A stretch of 64,000 bases of DNA. It comes from Bradyrhizobium diazoefficiens (GTDB taxonomy: Bacteria; Pseudomonadota; Alphaproteobacteria; Rhizobiales; Xanthobacteraceae). The stretch is from contig NZ_CP067101.1 of assembly GCF_016616425.1 (NCBI RefSeq), forward strand, positions 5,456,001 to 5,520,000, given 5' to 3'. Below the pieces are notes generated by a model, which was not told where the DNA came from, searched no databases, and saw only the letters and a program-made list of their open reading frames with translations. Of this stretch, positions 35,251-43,933 are shown in pieces; positions within the stretch are counted from its first letter, which is position 1, and each line of letters begins with the position of its first letter. A program made the translations under genes and the position numbers.

Positions 35251-35535
35251 CTACGGCGTCACGGGATTGATGACCGGGGACATCTTGGGCCCCGGCCGCG
35301 CCGGCTCGATCGGCGACTTGGGCCTGGTCGGGAGCACCTTGGCGCCAGCGGCCCGTGCCGCTTCTCCTGTGGTCGCATACATCGCAACATGGGCCGGCTG
35401 GGTCTTGGCGCGATTCCAAGGGCCGTGGTCCACGATCAGCATTGCTGCAATCGTCACACCAGCCACGACGAGCGCGATCACGCCGGGATGGCGGAGGGCG
35501 GAGGTGATAGAGCTCACGAAACGACCATTGATCAT
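35251..35535 (-). CDS. Small single-pass membrane protein
   Basis: A 94-residue protein with one transmembrane segment at about residues 18-36 (GVIALVVAGVTIAAMLIVD) and a Pro/Lys-rich tail (LPTRPKSPIEPARPGPKMSP). Probably anchored with the tail outside or as an assembly tether. No family recognised. Confidence 0.62.
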   Translation of the reverse strand: MINGRFVSSITSALRHPGVIALVVAGVTIAAMLIVDHGPWNRAKTQPAHVAMYATTGEAARAAGAKVLPTRPKSPIEPARPGPKMSPVINPVTP

Positions 35536-35679
35536 CGAAGGATCCGCTCTTGTCCTCTCGAAGATTAATTCAAACCCGTCCCTTCCGGTTCCCCTTTCGG
35601 CGAGCAGGTTCCAAATTGCCTACTCAACATGGGAACCTCGCTACGTCCTCCTGACGTCAGCCAATGACGATGCAATGGT

Positions 35680-38600
35680 TCAGATCAGCCAGTCATGAGG
35701 CGCAGTTGCAATGCCGTGATGCTGACCGTTATGATCGTGTTCATCCGGTGCATTTGGGATCATTTCGATGATCGTCCGCAGGTGGAGCGCACCGTGCGGA
35801 TCATGAGGGATTCCCGGTTCGACGGCGGAGGCGAAAGTAGAGGGAGCTGCCTCGCCATCAAAACGGAACGTCGCTTCTTGCTCCACGCTACCGATGCCAG
35901 ACGCAGCTTGAGCCGGCTGCGCGGCCTCTGATGCAGGTGCATCCGATTGTGCGCCCTGCTCCGCGTTTCCACCTCCACCCTCATGGCCCATTGCGACGCT
36001 CTGCTGGACAAACTCATGGGCGGCGTTTGTAGGGGTCGAAGGCAAGTCATGGCCCGACTTGCCGTGCTCAGCGACAACTGGTTCTGCCGCCTTCGGTGCC
36101 GTTGGCGCGTCCCCGGATTCCGGAGCCTGGGAATGATGCTCACCAGCGTTGCCAACGCCGCTGTCCGGTTTGAACTTTGCTTCAATTGTCTCCATGGCCA
36201 GCGCCTTTCCCGGCCCCGCAGCGTGCTGTGAGTTGCCGTGGTCCGCGCTGGCAGGAGTTGCGGCGCTCTCGCTTGCTTCCGCTCCTTTGGCAGAAGCTGA
36301 GTGCTCCGAATTTCCGTGCTCGCCGCCGCCTGATTCTGTCGTCTTGGCTGCTCCTGGCAAACCGTCGGAAGCCTTGGAGTGGTGCCCATTGTCATTGCCG
36401 ACGCCGTTGTCCGATCTGGACGTGGCTTCGGCGGTCTCCGCGGCGCTCCGCTTCGCCGATCCCGGCTCCGAAACGTGGTCAGAGTTACCGGAGCCCACGC
36501 CGGTGACCAACGCGGGGCTTGATTGGACGATCTCGTTCTGCTTTGTCGCAACAGCGTCGGTGTCCGCATGAACCGGCGCACTCTTCGACGTGAGATTTTC
36601 AATTGCCGGAGCCGCCGCATTGTGATCCGGCGCGATTGATGATCCGTGAGCCGACACACTGCTTTCTTCCGCTGCATCCTCCGAGTCGCTCGTGAAGGTC
36701 TTGAGCTTCTCCGACGCCCCGGAGCCGGTCCCAGCCTGTACGAACTGGAAGCTCAAGCCGTCATCGGCCCAGGCGCTCCAAACTCCGGCCGTCCCGAGCG
36801 AACTCTCGCTCGCATGGATATTGTCCGGCCTCGAAACAGTCTCGTCGGTCGCGGTCGGTGATACCAGGGCTTGTTCAAGCTGCTCCAAGGTGACGGCGAC
36901 GATGGCGCCACTTGGGGCGACGACCTCCGCTTCGGCAATGGCAACGATCCCCTGCAAATGAATTTCCAGCAGACCGCGATCCCCGACATCAAGCACACGA
37001 TCGGTTGGATTCACATAGACGATCGTTTGATTGCTTGCGGGATCATAGAACCAGGCGAGGGTATGCGGCGGTACGTATTTGGTTGCAGCCGTCAGGTGCA
37101 GCCAGGCAAGCGCTCCGAAAGCCGCGAGATTGAGCCCGCCGGGCCCAGATTCGAATTCGAAGGCGGAATCCGAAGAACCAGCCCTGAAGTCGATGGGTGA
37201 GCGACCAGCAACCTTGTCGAGATTGCGACCGACCGGTTGGTCGCCACTATATCCGCCAACACCAGCATCGTGACTGGAGTCCAGCATGCCAAGAGACTTC
37301 GGGAGGTTGTCACCCGCAGCGCCTGAGCCCATCTGGCCTCCAGTGCCTCCTTCTTGAGCGATATTGCCGTTCCCAGTGGTCGCAACGCCAAAAGGCGGAT
37401 GGAAATCCTGCGAAAGAAAACCCTGGACCGAGTTCTCTGCGTGATTGGCGTCAACATGCGAAATCTCGGCCAGTTTTGCGGTCGCATTCTCTCCGCTGGC
37501 CAGCACGCTATCCATCAATGCTTGACCTGGATGATGCGGCTGCGCGGCGACATCAGAATCGCTAAGTGCGTAGATCAACGCACCGGCGAGAGCGGCGAAA
37601 GTGCCGTACCCTTCGTGGCTCGACATCGGATTGGAAGCAAGCCGCGGGAGATGATACTCCGGGGTGGCCTCACCTCCGATCAATGTGTCGTTTGTTCTTC
37701 GCAGCAAGGGCGCAGGAAGATTGGGCGTGCTCGATCCCACAGGACCGTCTTTCCACGGCTTCGAGACTATGAATTGCTCGGCTGCGCGCAGCGCTTCCAT
37801 TGCCGCCGCCGAGTTGGCGGTCTGGCTCGCCCTGGCAAAAAAGTCCCTCTCGGTGAACGGAGGCGTCTCGCCGGTTTCCGAGACGATGAGGCGCTGGAGA
37901 ATGGCTTTCTTCCAGACCTCATACACGGCGTGCTCGCCGGCGTGGCCGGCGCCGTTGTCATCCGGCGAGATGTGGTTCGCTTCCGACGCCTTGAGTTCGT
38001 CCGCAATTGCGAACGCCAGAAACGCCAGAGCGAGCGCGCTGAAGCCGGAGGTGCGCTGCAACAATGCGATGGTCGCGAGCACGGTTCTGTTGGTGATCTC
38101 GAGCTTCTGAAAAATATTGTACAGGTGGACCTTGACTGTGCCCTGGGAAACGTCGAGCTGGCGCGCGATCTCCTTGTTCGACATTCCTTCGGACACGAGC
38201 CGTACAATTTGACGTTCCCGCTGCGTCAATAGCTCCAGCATCTTCCCGATTTTGTCGCCCTCGCCTTCCCCGCCGGTTGGCGCGAGATCGGACCGGTCCA
38301 GCGACACACCGCTTTTCGTCATCAGCCTCAGTGACCGCAGCATGGTGGCGGGGGCGGCATACTTCGAAATTGCGCTGCAGGCGCCAGCAGCAATCGCTGC
38401 AGCCAGATCGTGGTCGATGTCGGATTCGGTAAAGAATACCAGGCGCGCGGAGAGCTTCTCAGCCTTTGCGATCGCGAGGATTTCGGATGTCGTCAGATCC
38501 GGCAGGGTGTCGGCAATGAGCGCGACGTCGGGTGTCAAATTCCGGACGGCTTCGAGGCCGCTTGTCGCATCGTTTGCCGATGCGACAACATCAAAATCCT

Positions 38601-38748
38601 GCTGCGCCCCCAGTACCGATTTCAGTCCCTGTAGGACGATCGGTTGCCGATCGACGATCACAAGCCGGATGCGCTTGAATGTCCCCTGCTTCGCAGACGC
38701 GTCTAACATGGACTTTGCCTCGGCCCGGGCATCTATGTCCTTCGGCAT
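35680..38748 (-). CDS. Large protein with degenerate receiver, LuxR HTH and long low-complexity C terminus
   Basis: A 1022-residue protein. Residues 26-140 resemble a NarL-type receiver, but the usual two acidic pocket residues read VDR and the phospho-Asp position is Ala (ALIADTLPD has Asp shifted by one), so it is probably not phosphorylated. Residues 168-228 are a LuxR-type HTH (LLTQRERQIVRLVSEGMSNK, then EIARQLDVSQGTVKVHL). Hydrophobic segments follow near residues 235 and 385, and a compact domain near 550-650. The last 350 residues are acidic, His/Gly/Ser-rich with recurring HGNSEH and VGNxxxHH patterns. Such a tail is typical of large secreted rhizobial proteins, not of regulators. Start may also lie at a TTG 12 codons upstream. 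Confidence 0.78.
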   Translation of the reverse strand: MPKDIDARAEAKSMLDASAKQGTFKRIRLVIVDRQPIVLQGLKSVLGAQQDFDVVASANDATSGLEAVRNLTPDVALIADTLPDLTTSEILAIAKAEKLSARLVFFTESDIDHDLAAAIAAGACSAISKYAAPATMLRSLRLMTKSGVSLDRSDLAPTGGEGEGDKIGKMLELLTQRERQIVRLVSEGMSNKEIARQLDVSQGTVKVHLYNIFQKLEITNRTVLATIALLQRTSGFSALALAFLAFAIADELKASEANHISPDDNGAGHAGEHAVYEVWKKAILQRLIVSETGETPPFTERDFFARASQTANSAAAMEALRAAEQFIVSKPWKDGPVGSSTPNLPAPLLRRTNDTLIGGEATPEYHLPRLASNPMSSHEGYGTFAALAGALIYALSDSDVAAQPHHPGQALMDSVLASGENATAKLAEISHVDANHAENSVQGFLSQDFHPPFGVATTGNGNIAQEGGTGGQMGSGAAGDNLPKSLGMLDSSHDAGVGGYSGDQPVGRNLDKVAGRSPIDFRAGSSDSAFEFESGPGGLNLAAFGALAWLHLTAATKYVPPHTLAWFYDPASNQTIVYVNPTDRVLDVGDRGLLEIHLQGIVAIAEAEVVAPSGAIVAVTLEQLEQALVSPTATDETVSRPDNIHASESSLGTAGVWSAWADDGLSFQFVQAGTGSGASEKLKTFTSDSEDAAEESSVSAHGSSIAPDHNAAAPAIENLTSKSAPVHADTDAVATKQNEIVQSSPALVTGVGSGNSDHVSEPGSAKRSAAETAEATSRSDNGVGNDNGHHSKASDGLPGAAKTTESGGGEHGNSEHSASAKGAEASESAATPASADHGNSQHAAGPGKALAMETIEAKFKPDSGVGNAGEHHSQAPESGDAPTAPKAAEPVVAEHGKSGHDLPSTPTNAAHEFVQQSVAMGHEGGGGNAEQGAQSDAPASEAAQPAQAASGIGSVEQEATFRFDGEAAPSTFASAVEPGIPHDPHGALHLRTIIEMIPNAPDEHDHNGQHHGIATAPHDWLI

Positions 38749-38865
38749 ATGGCCAGGGCCGGGCGGAGGAGTATTAAAATACAATTAAACGATTGGAGAA
38801 AGAGGCTTAGCGGGGTTAACCCGCCCTTTATATCTCGATATCTCGGATTTGGACGGCATGTAACC

Positions 38866-39192
38866 ATGTCCTTTGACCCGATGGCCATTGCGGTCGACTG
38901 GCTTGATGCGTATCGCGCGGGCGATATCGAAGCGATCTTGGAACTCCATGCCGAAGATGCCGTGGTGCACTGCGGCTGCAGCGGCGTCCGAACCATTACC
39001 GGTCGCGAGGCACTTCGCGCCTATTGGGTCGATCGTCTCCGAGAATATCCGGCAGGCCCGCTGGACGATCTCAATCCCTGGAACGACGGAACCGTTATCT
39101 CTTACGCCACCAGCACTGGTGTCATGCGTGCGCTTTTGGCGTTTGACGCCGCCGGAAGGATCAAGGAGCTAGATTGCAATCCCTTGCGCTAG
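38866..39192 (+). CDS. SnoaL/NTF2-like fold protein
   Basis: A 108-residue protein with the NTF2-like pattern: helix (AVDWLDAYRAGDIEAILELHA), EDAVVHCGCSG strand, ITGREALRAYW helix and the following beta sheet with FDAAGRIKELDC. Members are small hydrolases, isomerases or ligand-binding proteins. No operon context. Divergent from the large LuxR-HTH gene. Confidence 0.82.
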   Translation: MSFDPMAIAVDWLDAYRAGDIEAILELHAEDAVVHCGCSGVRTITGREALRAYWVDRLREYPAGPLDDLNPWNDGTVISYATSTGVMRALLAFDAAGRIKELDCNPLR

Positions 39193-39297
39193 GCCCGCGG
39201 AATGATCGCGAGAACAGGTCCGTCTCGCGTTAGGATCGCACCTCGGTGCCAACGCCGGTCCCAATATCTTCGCTGCCGATTCACCAGTTCATGAGAA

Positions 39298-39316
39298 GGG
39301 CCGCTGCGAGCGGCCC
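39298..39316. terminator. Hairpin (possible terminator)
   Basis: GGGCCGCTGCGAGCGGCCC is a perfect seven-base-pair stem with a five-base loop. On the plus strand CTCTTCTT follows, a weak T-rich tail. It could end transcripts of the SnoaL-like gene, or of minus-strand transcription from 39567. Confidence 0.5.
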
Positions 39317-39330
39317 CTCTTCTTGAAGGA

Positions 39331-39567
39331 TCACTCGACCACTTCGATGACACGACGCTCCCGGCATTCAACGATGTGGGTTGTGGCTGTCGCGGTTGAC
39401 GTGCCGGTACTCGCGCCGGATCGGAGCATTCCGATAGACCTCCTCCGGAAACGTTTCGATCTCCTCGCCAGCACGCATTCTCCGGTGCGGATCTCGGCCG
39501 GCCGTGCTGGGAGGCGGTGCGACGCTTGCGTTCGGTCGGGCACGCCTTGTTCATCCGATACCTCCAA
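39331..39567 (-). other. Uncertain small coding region (two competing frames)
   Basis: Two minus-strand frames look coding in different parts. One runs the whole interval (78 codons, ending VECRERRVIEVVE). Another ends at 39368 and reads EEIETFPEEVYRNAPIRREY, with strongly GC-rich third positions and an ATG at 39478. A strong GGAGG precedes an ATG near 39554 that is in neither of these frames. A small gene disrupted by one or two indels would explain this. Function unknown. Confidence 0.35.
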
Positions 39568-39779
39568 AATGCGCCGATCGACAATCTATACGGAGCGCGG
39601 TTCCGATTCGGGAAATCCCGGCAACGCTGCTAAATGCATTTCTTCCAGGAGATCGAGGATTCGGCTGTAACGAAATGGCACGGCGCCTCCGGAGTCGGGA
39701 ACGACCGGAACTTCGGCCGAGCCTTCCCGTTGGCAGGCAGTGACTACTTGCGAGTCATTCGATCATTTTGGAGGACACC

Positions 39780-40007
39780 ATGAAGAAGCTGATCGTGTGC
39801 GGCGCTCTCGCCGCCTTCACCCTCGGGACCCAGGCCGCCAGCGCCGCCGAGTTCTACATCGTGCGCGACGCAACCACGAAGAAGTGCACCGTCGTCGACA
39901 GCAAGCCGACCACCACCACCACCACGGTCGTGGGCAACGGCGTCTACAAGACCAGAACGGAAGCTGAGTCTGCCGTGAAGACCACCAAGGTCTGCACCGA
40001 GCACTAA
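39780..40007 (+). CDS. Small secreted protein
   Basis: A 75-residue protein: signal peptide (residues 1-22, ending ASAA), then a short mature domain (EFYIVRDATTKKCTVVDSKP) with a Thr run and two Cys in total that may pair. GGAGGACACC precedes the ATG. Resembles small rhizobial periplasmic proteins of unknown function. Confidence 0.75.
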   Translation: MKKLIVCGALAAFTLGTQAASAAEFYIVRDATTKKCTVVDSKPTTTTTTVVGNGVYKTRTEAESAVKTTKVCTEH

Positions 40008-40069
40008 GCGGTTCTTGCGGACCCCCGGGAGCGCGTCGGAAGCGTCCCTGACAGCAATTGGAGGAGAAA

Positions 40070-40150
40070 ATGCCTGTACTGATTTTGTGGGCCGTTCCTG
40101 CCGTCCTAGTTGTTGGCGGCGTCGGCTATTGGATAGTTCACATGCACTGA
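40070..40150 (+). CDS. 26-residue membrane microprotein
   Basis: MPVLILWAVPAVLVVGGVGY followed by WIVHMH and a stop. Nearly the whole peptide is one transmembrane helix. The evidence for translation is a near-perfect site, GGAGGAGAAA, right before the ATG, and a strong rho-independent terminator 20 bp after the stop. It lies 62 bp after the small secreted protein and may share its transcript. Many small regulatory subunits have this form; the partner is unknown. Confidence 0.6.
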   Translation: MPVLILWAVPAVLVVGGVGYWIVHMH

Positions 40151-40171
40151 GCGAACAGGCGTTCGCACGAA

Positions 40172-40208
40172 CGGTTCGCCCGATACTCCGGGCGGGCCGT
40201 TTTTCTTT
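40172..40208 (+). terminator. Rho-independent terminator
   Basis: CGGTTCGCCCG and CGGGCGGGCCG pair (two G-U pairs) around a six-base loop and are followed by TTTTTCTTT. It ends the transcript containing the 26-residue microprotein. Confidence 0.8.
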
Positions 40209-40370
40209 CGGCCAGCTTCACCGGGCGCTCATCAAGAGAGGAGGCCCCCCGATGGGGCCCGCGTTTCGAGAACGTTTCGTGCCGTTGGTTCTAGTCCGAA
40301 TACTTGAACTGCGGGGGCGCCTTGAGTCGCTCCTTGTTGCCGCTCATGACCAAGGGCGATCCGCATCGAA

Positions 40371-40493
40371 CTAGGCCCCGATCACGATCCGCAAGCCGAT
40401 CACGATGAGCGCCGAGATGAGAAACGAGATCGCAAGCAGCGTCCAACTCGGCCTTGTGCTTCCGCGGGCTACGCGCGCGACGAGCATTTTCAT
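40371..40493 (-). CDS. 40-residue membrane microprotein
   Basis: A 40-residue peptide: basic N terminus (MKMLVARVARGSTRPSW) then one membrane helix (TLLAISFLISALIVIGLRIV). It starts five bases after the stop of the 69-residue gene on the same strand, indicating co-translation. There is a second ATG two codons in. No strong separate ribosome site. Function unknown. Confidence 0.5.
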   Translation of the reverse strand: MKMLVARVARGSTRPSWTLLAISFLISALIVIGLRIVIGA

Positions 40494-40498
40494 GCTCG

Positions 40499-40708
40499 TC
40501 AACATTCGTCTCGGGAAAGCCGGTGCAGGTAGGCTATCCCGAAGCCGGTCAGTTCTTCGGAATCGCTCTCTCGCTCTTCCCGTCTCCTCTGCAAACGGCG
40601 TTCCAGCAGGCTTCGCCTGCTGTCGAAGGCGTCGACATCGGGATGCCGCGCCCGAAACACCGTCCAGGCGGTCTCCGTGGCGTTCTTCAAGATGGCATCG
40701 TCGACCAT
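40499..40708 (-). CDS. Small hypothetical protein
   Basis: A 69-residue charged helical protein (VDDAILKNATETAWTVFRAR, HPDVDAFDSRRSLLERRLQRR, then EELTGFGIAYLHRL). The pattern is a recurring small rhizobial protein. The ATG at 40708 is the first fold-consistent start. Confidence 0.62.
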   Translation of the reverse strand: MVDDAILKNATETAWTVFRARHPDVDAFDSRRSLLERRLQRRREERESDSEELTGFGIAYLHRLSRDEC

Positions 40709-40934
40709 GCTTGCTCTCCGGGCATCGATTCCAATCGCTGCCAACTCAAGGCTCTTCCGAAGGTTTCTAGTTTTTCCCGACTGTCCGAATCCGGCCCAGG
40801 CGCGGCAGGATCAACTCGCCTTGGTTCGTGCCCGTTGCGGGCGTCTGCTTCGGCGGACCTCTGAGGCCAGCAACCATTGCCTGTTGTTCCCGTTATCGCC
40901 GGGGCGGAAGCAACGTGATGTGAAAGGAATCTCA

Positions 40935-41366
40935 ATGAAGAAAATTGTGATGTCGACACTGATGGTCGGCGTGCTTGGTCTGAGCTCGGTCGCGGCGACG
41001 TCTCCGGCCGAAGCGCAATGGCGAGGTTGGGGACCGGGCATCGCCGGAGGCCTTATTGCGGGTGCCGTGATCGGCGGGCTTGCCTCCTCGGCATATGGTT
41101 GGGGGCCCGGCTACTACGGTTACGGCCCGGGCTACTACGGTGCGGATTACTATGGCACCGGCTACTATGCCGGCCCATACGCCTACGATTACGGATACGT
41201 CGTACCGTATCGTTGGGGCGGATACACCACGACAACCTATTACACGCGGCCCGTTTCCTACGGCTACCGCTATCGCCGCGTCGTGCGCCCCGCCTACGCC
41301 TATTACGGCGGATCCTATCCCGTCGTGCGACACCGTTGGTATCGTCACCATCGTCACCACTGGTAA
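40935..41366 (+). CDS. Secreted Gly/Tyr-rich protein
   Basis: A 143-residue protein with a signal peptide (ending about PAEA), a short membrane-like GGLIAGAVIGGLASSAYG segment, then Gly-Tyr-rich repeats (GPGYYGYGPGYYG) and a His/Arg/Tyr-rich end (RHRWYRHHRHHW). Similar proteins are abundant in the periplasm of Bradyrhizobium and relatives. AAAGGA lies upstream of the ATG. Structural or stress-related role is possible; unproven. Confidence 0.8.
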   Translation: MKKIVMSTLMVGVLGLSSVAATSPAEAQWRGWGPGIAGGLIAGAVIGGLASSAYGWGPGYYGYGPGYYGADYYGTGYYAGPYAYDYGYVVPYRWGGYTTTTYYTRPVSYGYRYRRVVRPAYAYYGGSYPVVRHRWYRHHRHHW

Positions 41367-41391
41367 GAGTTTCGCTCATCATCGCGAATAG

Positions 41392-41416
41392 GGCCGCGCT
41401 GCGAATGAGCGCGGCC
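41392..41416. terminator. Hairpin after Gly/Tyr-rich gene
   Basis: GGCCGCGCT and AGCGCGGCC form a nine-base-pair stem around a seven-base loop. The T tail is weak. It lies 26 bp after the stop and probably ends that transcript, and possibly that of the convergent arginase gene. Confidence 0.55.
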
Positions 41417-41460
41417 TTCGCGCCCTCCGACTCGGGTCCTGGCGCAATCAGTCCGCCGAG

Positions 41461-42438
41461 TCACTCGCCGGGAGCGATCGCGTTGCTCGGCGTCGGTCGG
41501 TCGGTGATCTGCTGGCCGAACAGGCTGCCGATCAGCTCGACAGCAGTGCGCGCCGTCCGACCGCGCTCGTCCAGAAAGGGATTGAGCTCGACGATGTCGA
41601 CCGATCGGACCACGCCGGAATCGTGCAACAGTTCCATGATAAGGTGTGCCTCGCGATAGGTCGCGCCGCCGGGCACCGTGGTGCCGACGCCCGGCGCCAC
41701 GCATGGGTCGAGGAAATCGACGTCGAAGCTGACATGCAGCACGCCGTTGCTCGCCTTGACCCGCTCGATCACGCGCCGGATCAACACGGCGACGCCGAAC
41801 TCGTCGATCTGGCGCATGTCGACGACCCTGATCCGGCGCGCGCGCATCAGCTCCTTTTCGAGCTTGTCGATCGAACGCGCGCCGAACAGGTCCAGCCTGT
41901 CCGGGGCGATCGAAACGCGGGGATCGTCACCGAGCAGGCCGTCGAGGCCGGGTTCGCCGCACAAGAACGCCGCCGACATGCCGTGCATGTTCGCGGTGAT
42001 CGTCGTCTCCGGCGTGTTGTAGTCGGCATGGGCATCGAGCCAGAGCACGAACAGCTCGCGTCGACGCTCCTGCCAATGACGTGCCATGGCATTGACCGAC
42101 CCCATGGACAGCGTGTGATCGCCGCCGAGGAAGATCGGCAGCGCGCCGGTTTTCGCGATCTCATAACCTCTGCAGCTCAGGACGCGCGTCCAGCGCTGGA
42201 TCTCGCGGTAATGATTGGCACGTTCTGGCGGCCCGTCGGCGAGGTCCGGGACCTCGGCTACGGAAAGATCGCCGTGGTCGACGACCTCGAAATCCAGGCT
42301 TTCGAGCAGTGTCGCAAGGCCGGCGGTGCGCAATGCCGCAGGGCCCATCAAGGTGCCGCGCTGCGACGCCCCCATGTCGATGGGAGCACCGAGCAAGGCG
42401 ATGCGCCGGGCTCGATCCGTCATGGTCCGATCGGTCAC
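41461..42438 (-). CDS. rocF: Arginase
   Basis: A 325-residue Mn-dependent arginase/ureohydrolase. Metal motifs are all present: GGDHTLS, DAHADYNTP, SFDVDFLDP, plus the RG-S and SVDIVELNP segments. It hydrolyses arginine to ornithine and urea in the cytoplasm. I chose the GTG at 42438 because AGGAG lies seven bases upstream; the ATG five codons later has no such site. No transport or regulator gene is adjacent. Confidence 0.92.
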   Translation of the reverse strand: MTDRTMTDRARRIALLGAPIDMGASQRGTLMGPAALRTAGLATLLESLDFEVVDHGDLSVAEVPDLADGPPERANHYREIQRWTRVLSCRGYEIAKTGALPIFLGGDHTLSMGSVNAMARHWQERRRELFVLWLDAHADYNTPETTITANMHGMSAAFLCGEPGLDGLLGDDPRVSIAPDRLDLFGARSIDKLEKELMRARRIRVVDMRQIDEFGVAVLIRRVIERVKASNGVLHVSFDVDFLDPCVAPGVGTTVPGGATYREAHLIMELLHDSGVVRSVDIVELNPFLDERGRTARTAVELIGSLFGQQITDRPTPSNAIAPGE

Positions 42439-42601
42439 GGCTGTCTCCTGACATCAACATGGCCACCGCCAGCCTAACAGAGATTCGCATCCGGCGTTTC
42501 CCGGGGACGATGAGCCGCGGCCGACATATCGGCCGGAACAAAAGCCCTTGCGTTGAATTGCCCATCCAAGGCCGGCACCCGCCGTAAATCACGGCGCCTC
42601 T

Positions 42602-42666
42602 CGCGGATAGCCAAAGGTCATCGGACCCGCTGTTCTAAACGAGCGCTCGCGCGGATAGCCAAAGGT
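42602..42666. repeat. Short direct repeat (17 bp, two copies)
   Basis: CGCGGATAGCCAAAGGT occurs at 42602-42618 and 42650-42666, 48 bp apart, in the gap between the arginase and the small membrane protein. It could be a tandem binding site or a duplication scar. Confidence 0.6.
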
Positions 42667-42700
42667 GCCGGCCTCCGCATCAGGCCTGGAGGTCGCGCAT

Positions 42701-42961
42701 TTGAGCACGGAGATACCGCAATCGCCTCCCCAACCCGGCGTGGCCGAGCGTGCCATCGATACAGCCGCGGACGTCTCTCGTACGGTCGGTGAAGTGGCCG
42801 GAGGCCTGCACGCAGCGGTCGACCGTCTGACCTCCGCAGTCGAGGAATCGCGGAAGCCTGGCGGAACTCTCGCGACGGTCGCAGCGATCACGCGTGAAGC
42901 GCCGCTTGCGAGCCTCTTCGTCGCATTCCTCTTCGGCGTAGCTGTCGCGCGGCGGCGATAG
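42701..42961 (+). CDS. Small membrane-anchored protein
   Basis: An 86-residue protein with a Pro-rich N terminus, an amphipathic helical middle (ADVSRTVGEVAGGLHAAVDR) and one C-terminal hydrophobic segment (APLASLFVAFLFGVAVARRR). The layout is that of ElaB/YqjD-type membrane anchors. The TTG start is chosen because TGGAGG precedes it by eight bases; longer frames lack a site. Confidence 0.6.
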   Translation: MSTEIPQSPPQPGVAERAIDTAADVSRTVGEVAGGLHAAVDRLTSAVEESRKPGGTLATVAAITREAPLASLFVAFLFGVAVARRR

Positions 42962-42978
42962 AAGCGAGGCCGCCCTGC

Positions 42979-43776
42979 TCAGGCAGCGCTGGCGGTCGCG
43001 CGCGCGGCCGTGAGGAATTGCTTTTCGAATGCCTCGGCAGGCATCGGACGGCCGAAGAAATATCCCTGCCCTTCCTCGCGTCCATGCTGACCAGGAACTC
43101 GGCGGTGGCTTTGTTCTCGATACCCTCAGCCACGACGGTGAGACCGAGCTGCTTGCCGAGCCCGATCGTCGAGCTGACGATGGCAGCGTCTTCGGAATTG
43201 GCCAGCAGATCAAACACGAACGAGCGGTCGATCTTGAGCCCGTCGAGTGGAAACTTCCTGAGATAGCTCAGGCTCGCGTAACCGGTACCGAAATCATCGA
43301 ACAGGACCCGCACGCCGAGCTCCTGAATGCGCTTGAAGATGGCGAGCACGCGACGTTCGTCATGGAGCAGGATGTCTTCGGTGACTTCGATTTCGAGAAG
43401 CGATGAGGTCAGCCCTCTCGCTTCGAGCAGCGCCGCAACTGAATCGGCGAGATCGTCCGACTGAAGCTGCGAGGGTGAGATTGATTGCGACCCGCACGTT
43501 GCTGCCCGACAATTCCCACGCACGCGCCTGGCGGCAGGCGGTCTCCATCACCCAGTTCGCGATCCGCTCGGACAGGCCGAGGTGTTGACCACTGGCATGA
43601 ATTCTCCGGGCGCACCGGCCGGAGCTGGTATACGCTTCGTCCTGCCAGACGATCTCCAGGTCGATCTCGGCGTGGCCGTGCCCTTGAGCCACCGGGCGCC
43701 GGACAACGGGCGCCGCAGCCCCCGGCCTCCTGTTCACGCTGTCGAGCGCGTTCCGGCTCTGTCCCGAACGCGGCAA
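42979..43776 (-). pseudogene. Broken EAL-domain (cyclic-di-GMP phosphodiesterase) gene
   Basis: EAL-domain sequence is spread over different frames: GLSERIANWVMETACRQARA in one, SPSQLQSDDLADSVAALL to DDFGTGYASLSYLRKFPLDG and TVVAEGIENKATAEFL in a second, and GYFFGRPMPAEAFEKQFL with the stop in a third. At least three indels are needed, and the EAL signature itself is missing. No GGDEF or sensor part remains. The reading order is right to left. Confidence 0.75.
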
Positions 43777-43933
43777 ATCCGGCTGTCTCTAGCTAGCCGC
43801 CGTGCCGTTTGGCCCCCGGCATGCGGCCTTGCTCACAGTCTTGCCTAAATTTAATCCCGTAACCTGCTCACGATCGCTCGATCCGGGAGTTCCCAATGAC
43901 CATGTTCAGCCAAACGTGATTTGAGACGAAACC

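Noticed and set aside
40317..40373. 18-codon minus-strand frame (MSGNKERLKAPPQFKYSD)
   Set aside because: It looks protein-like but lacks a ribosome site and overlaps the stop of the 40-residue gene; too short to support.
42602..42666. CRISPR-like repeat pair
   Set aside because: Only two 17-base copies with a 31-base gap, no further units and no cas genes.
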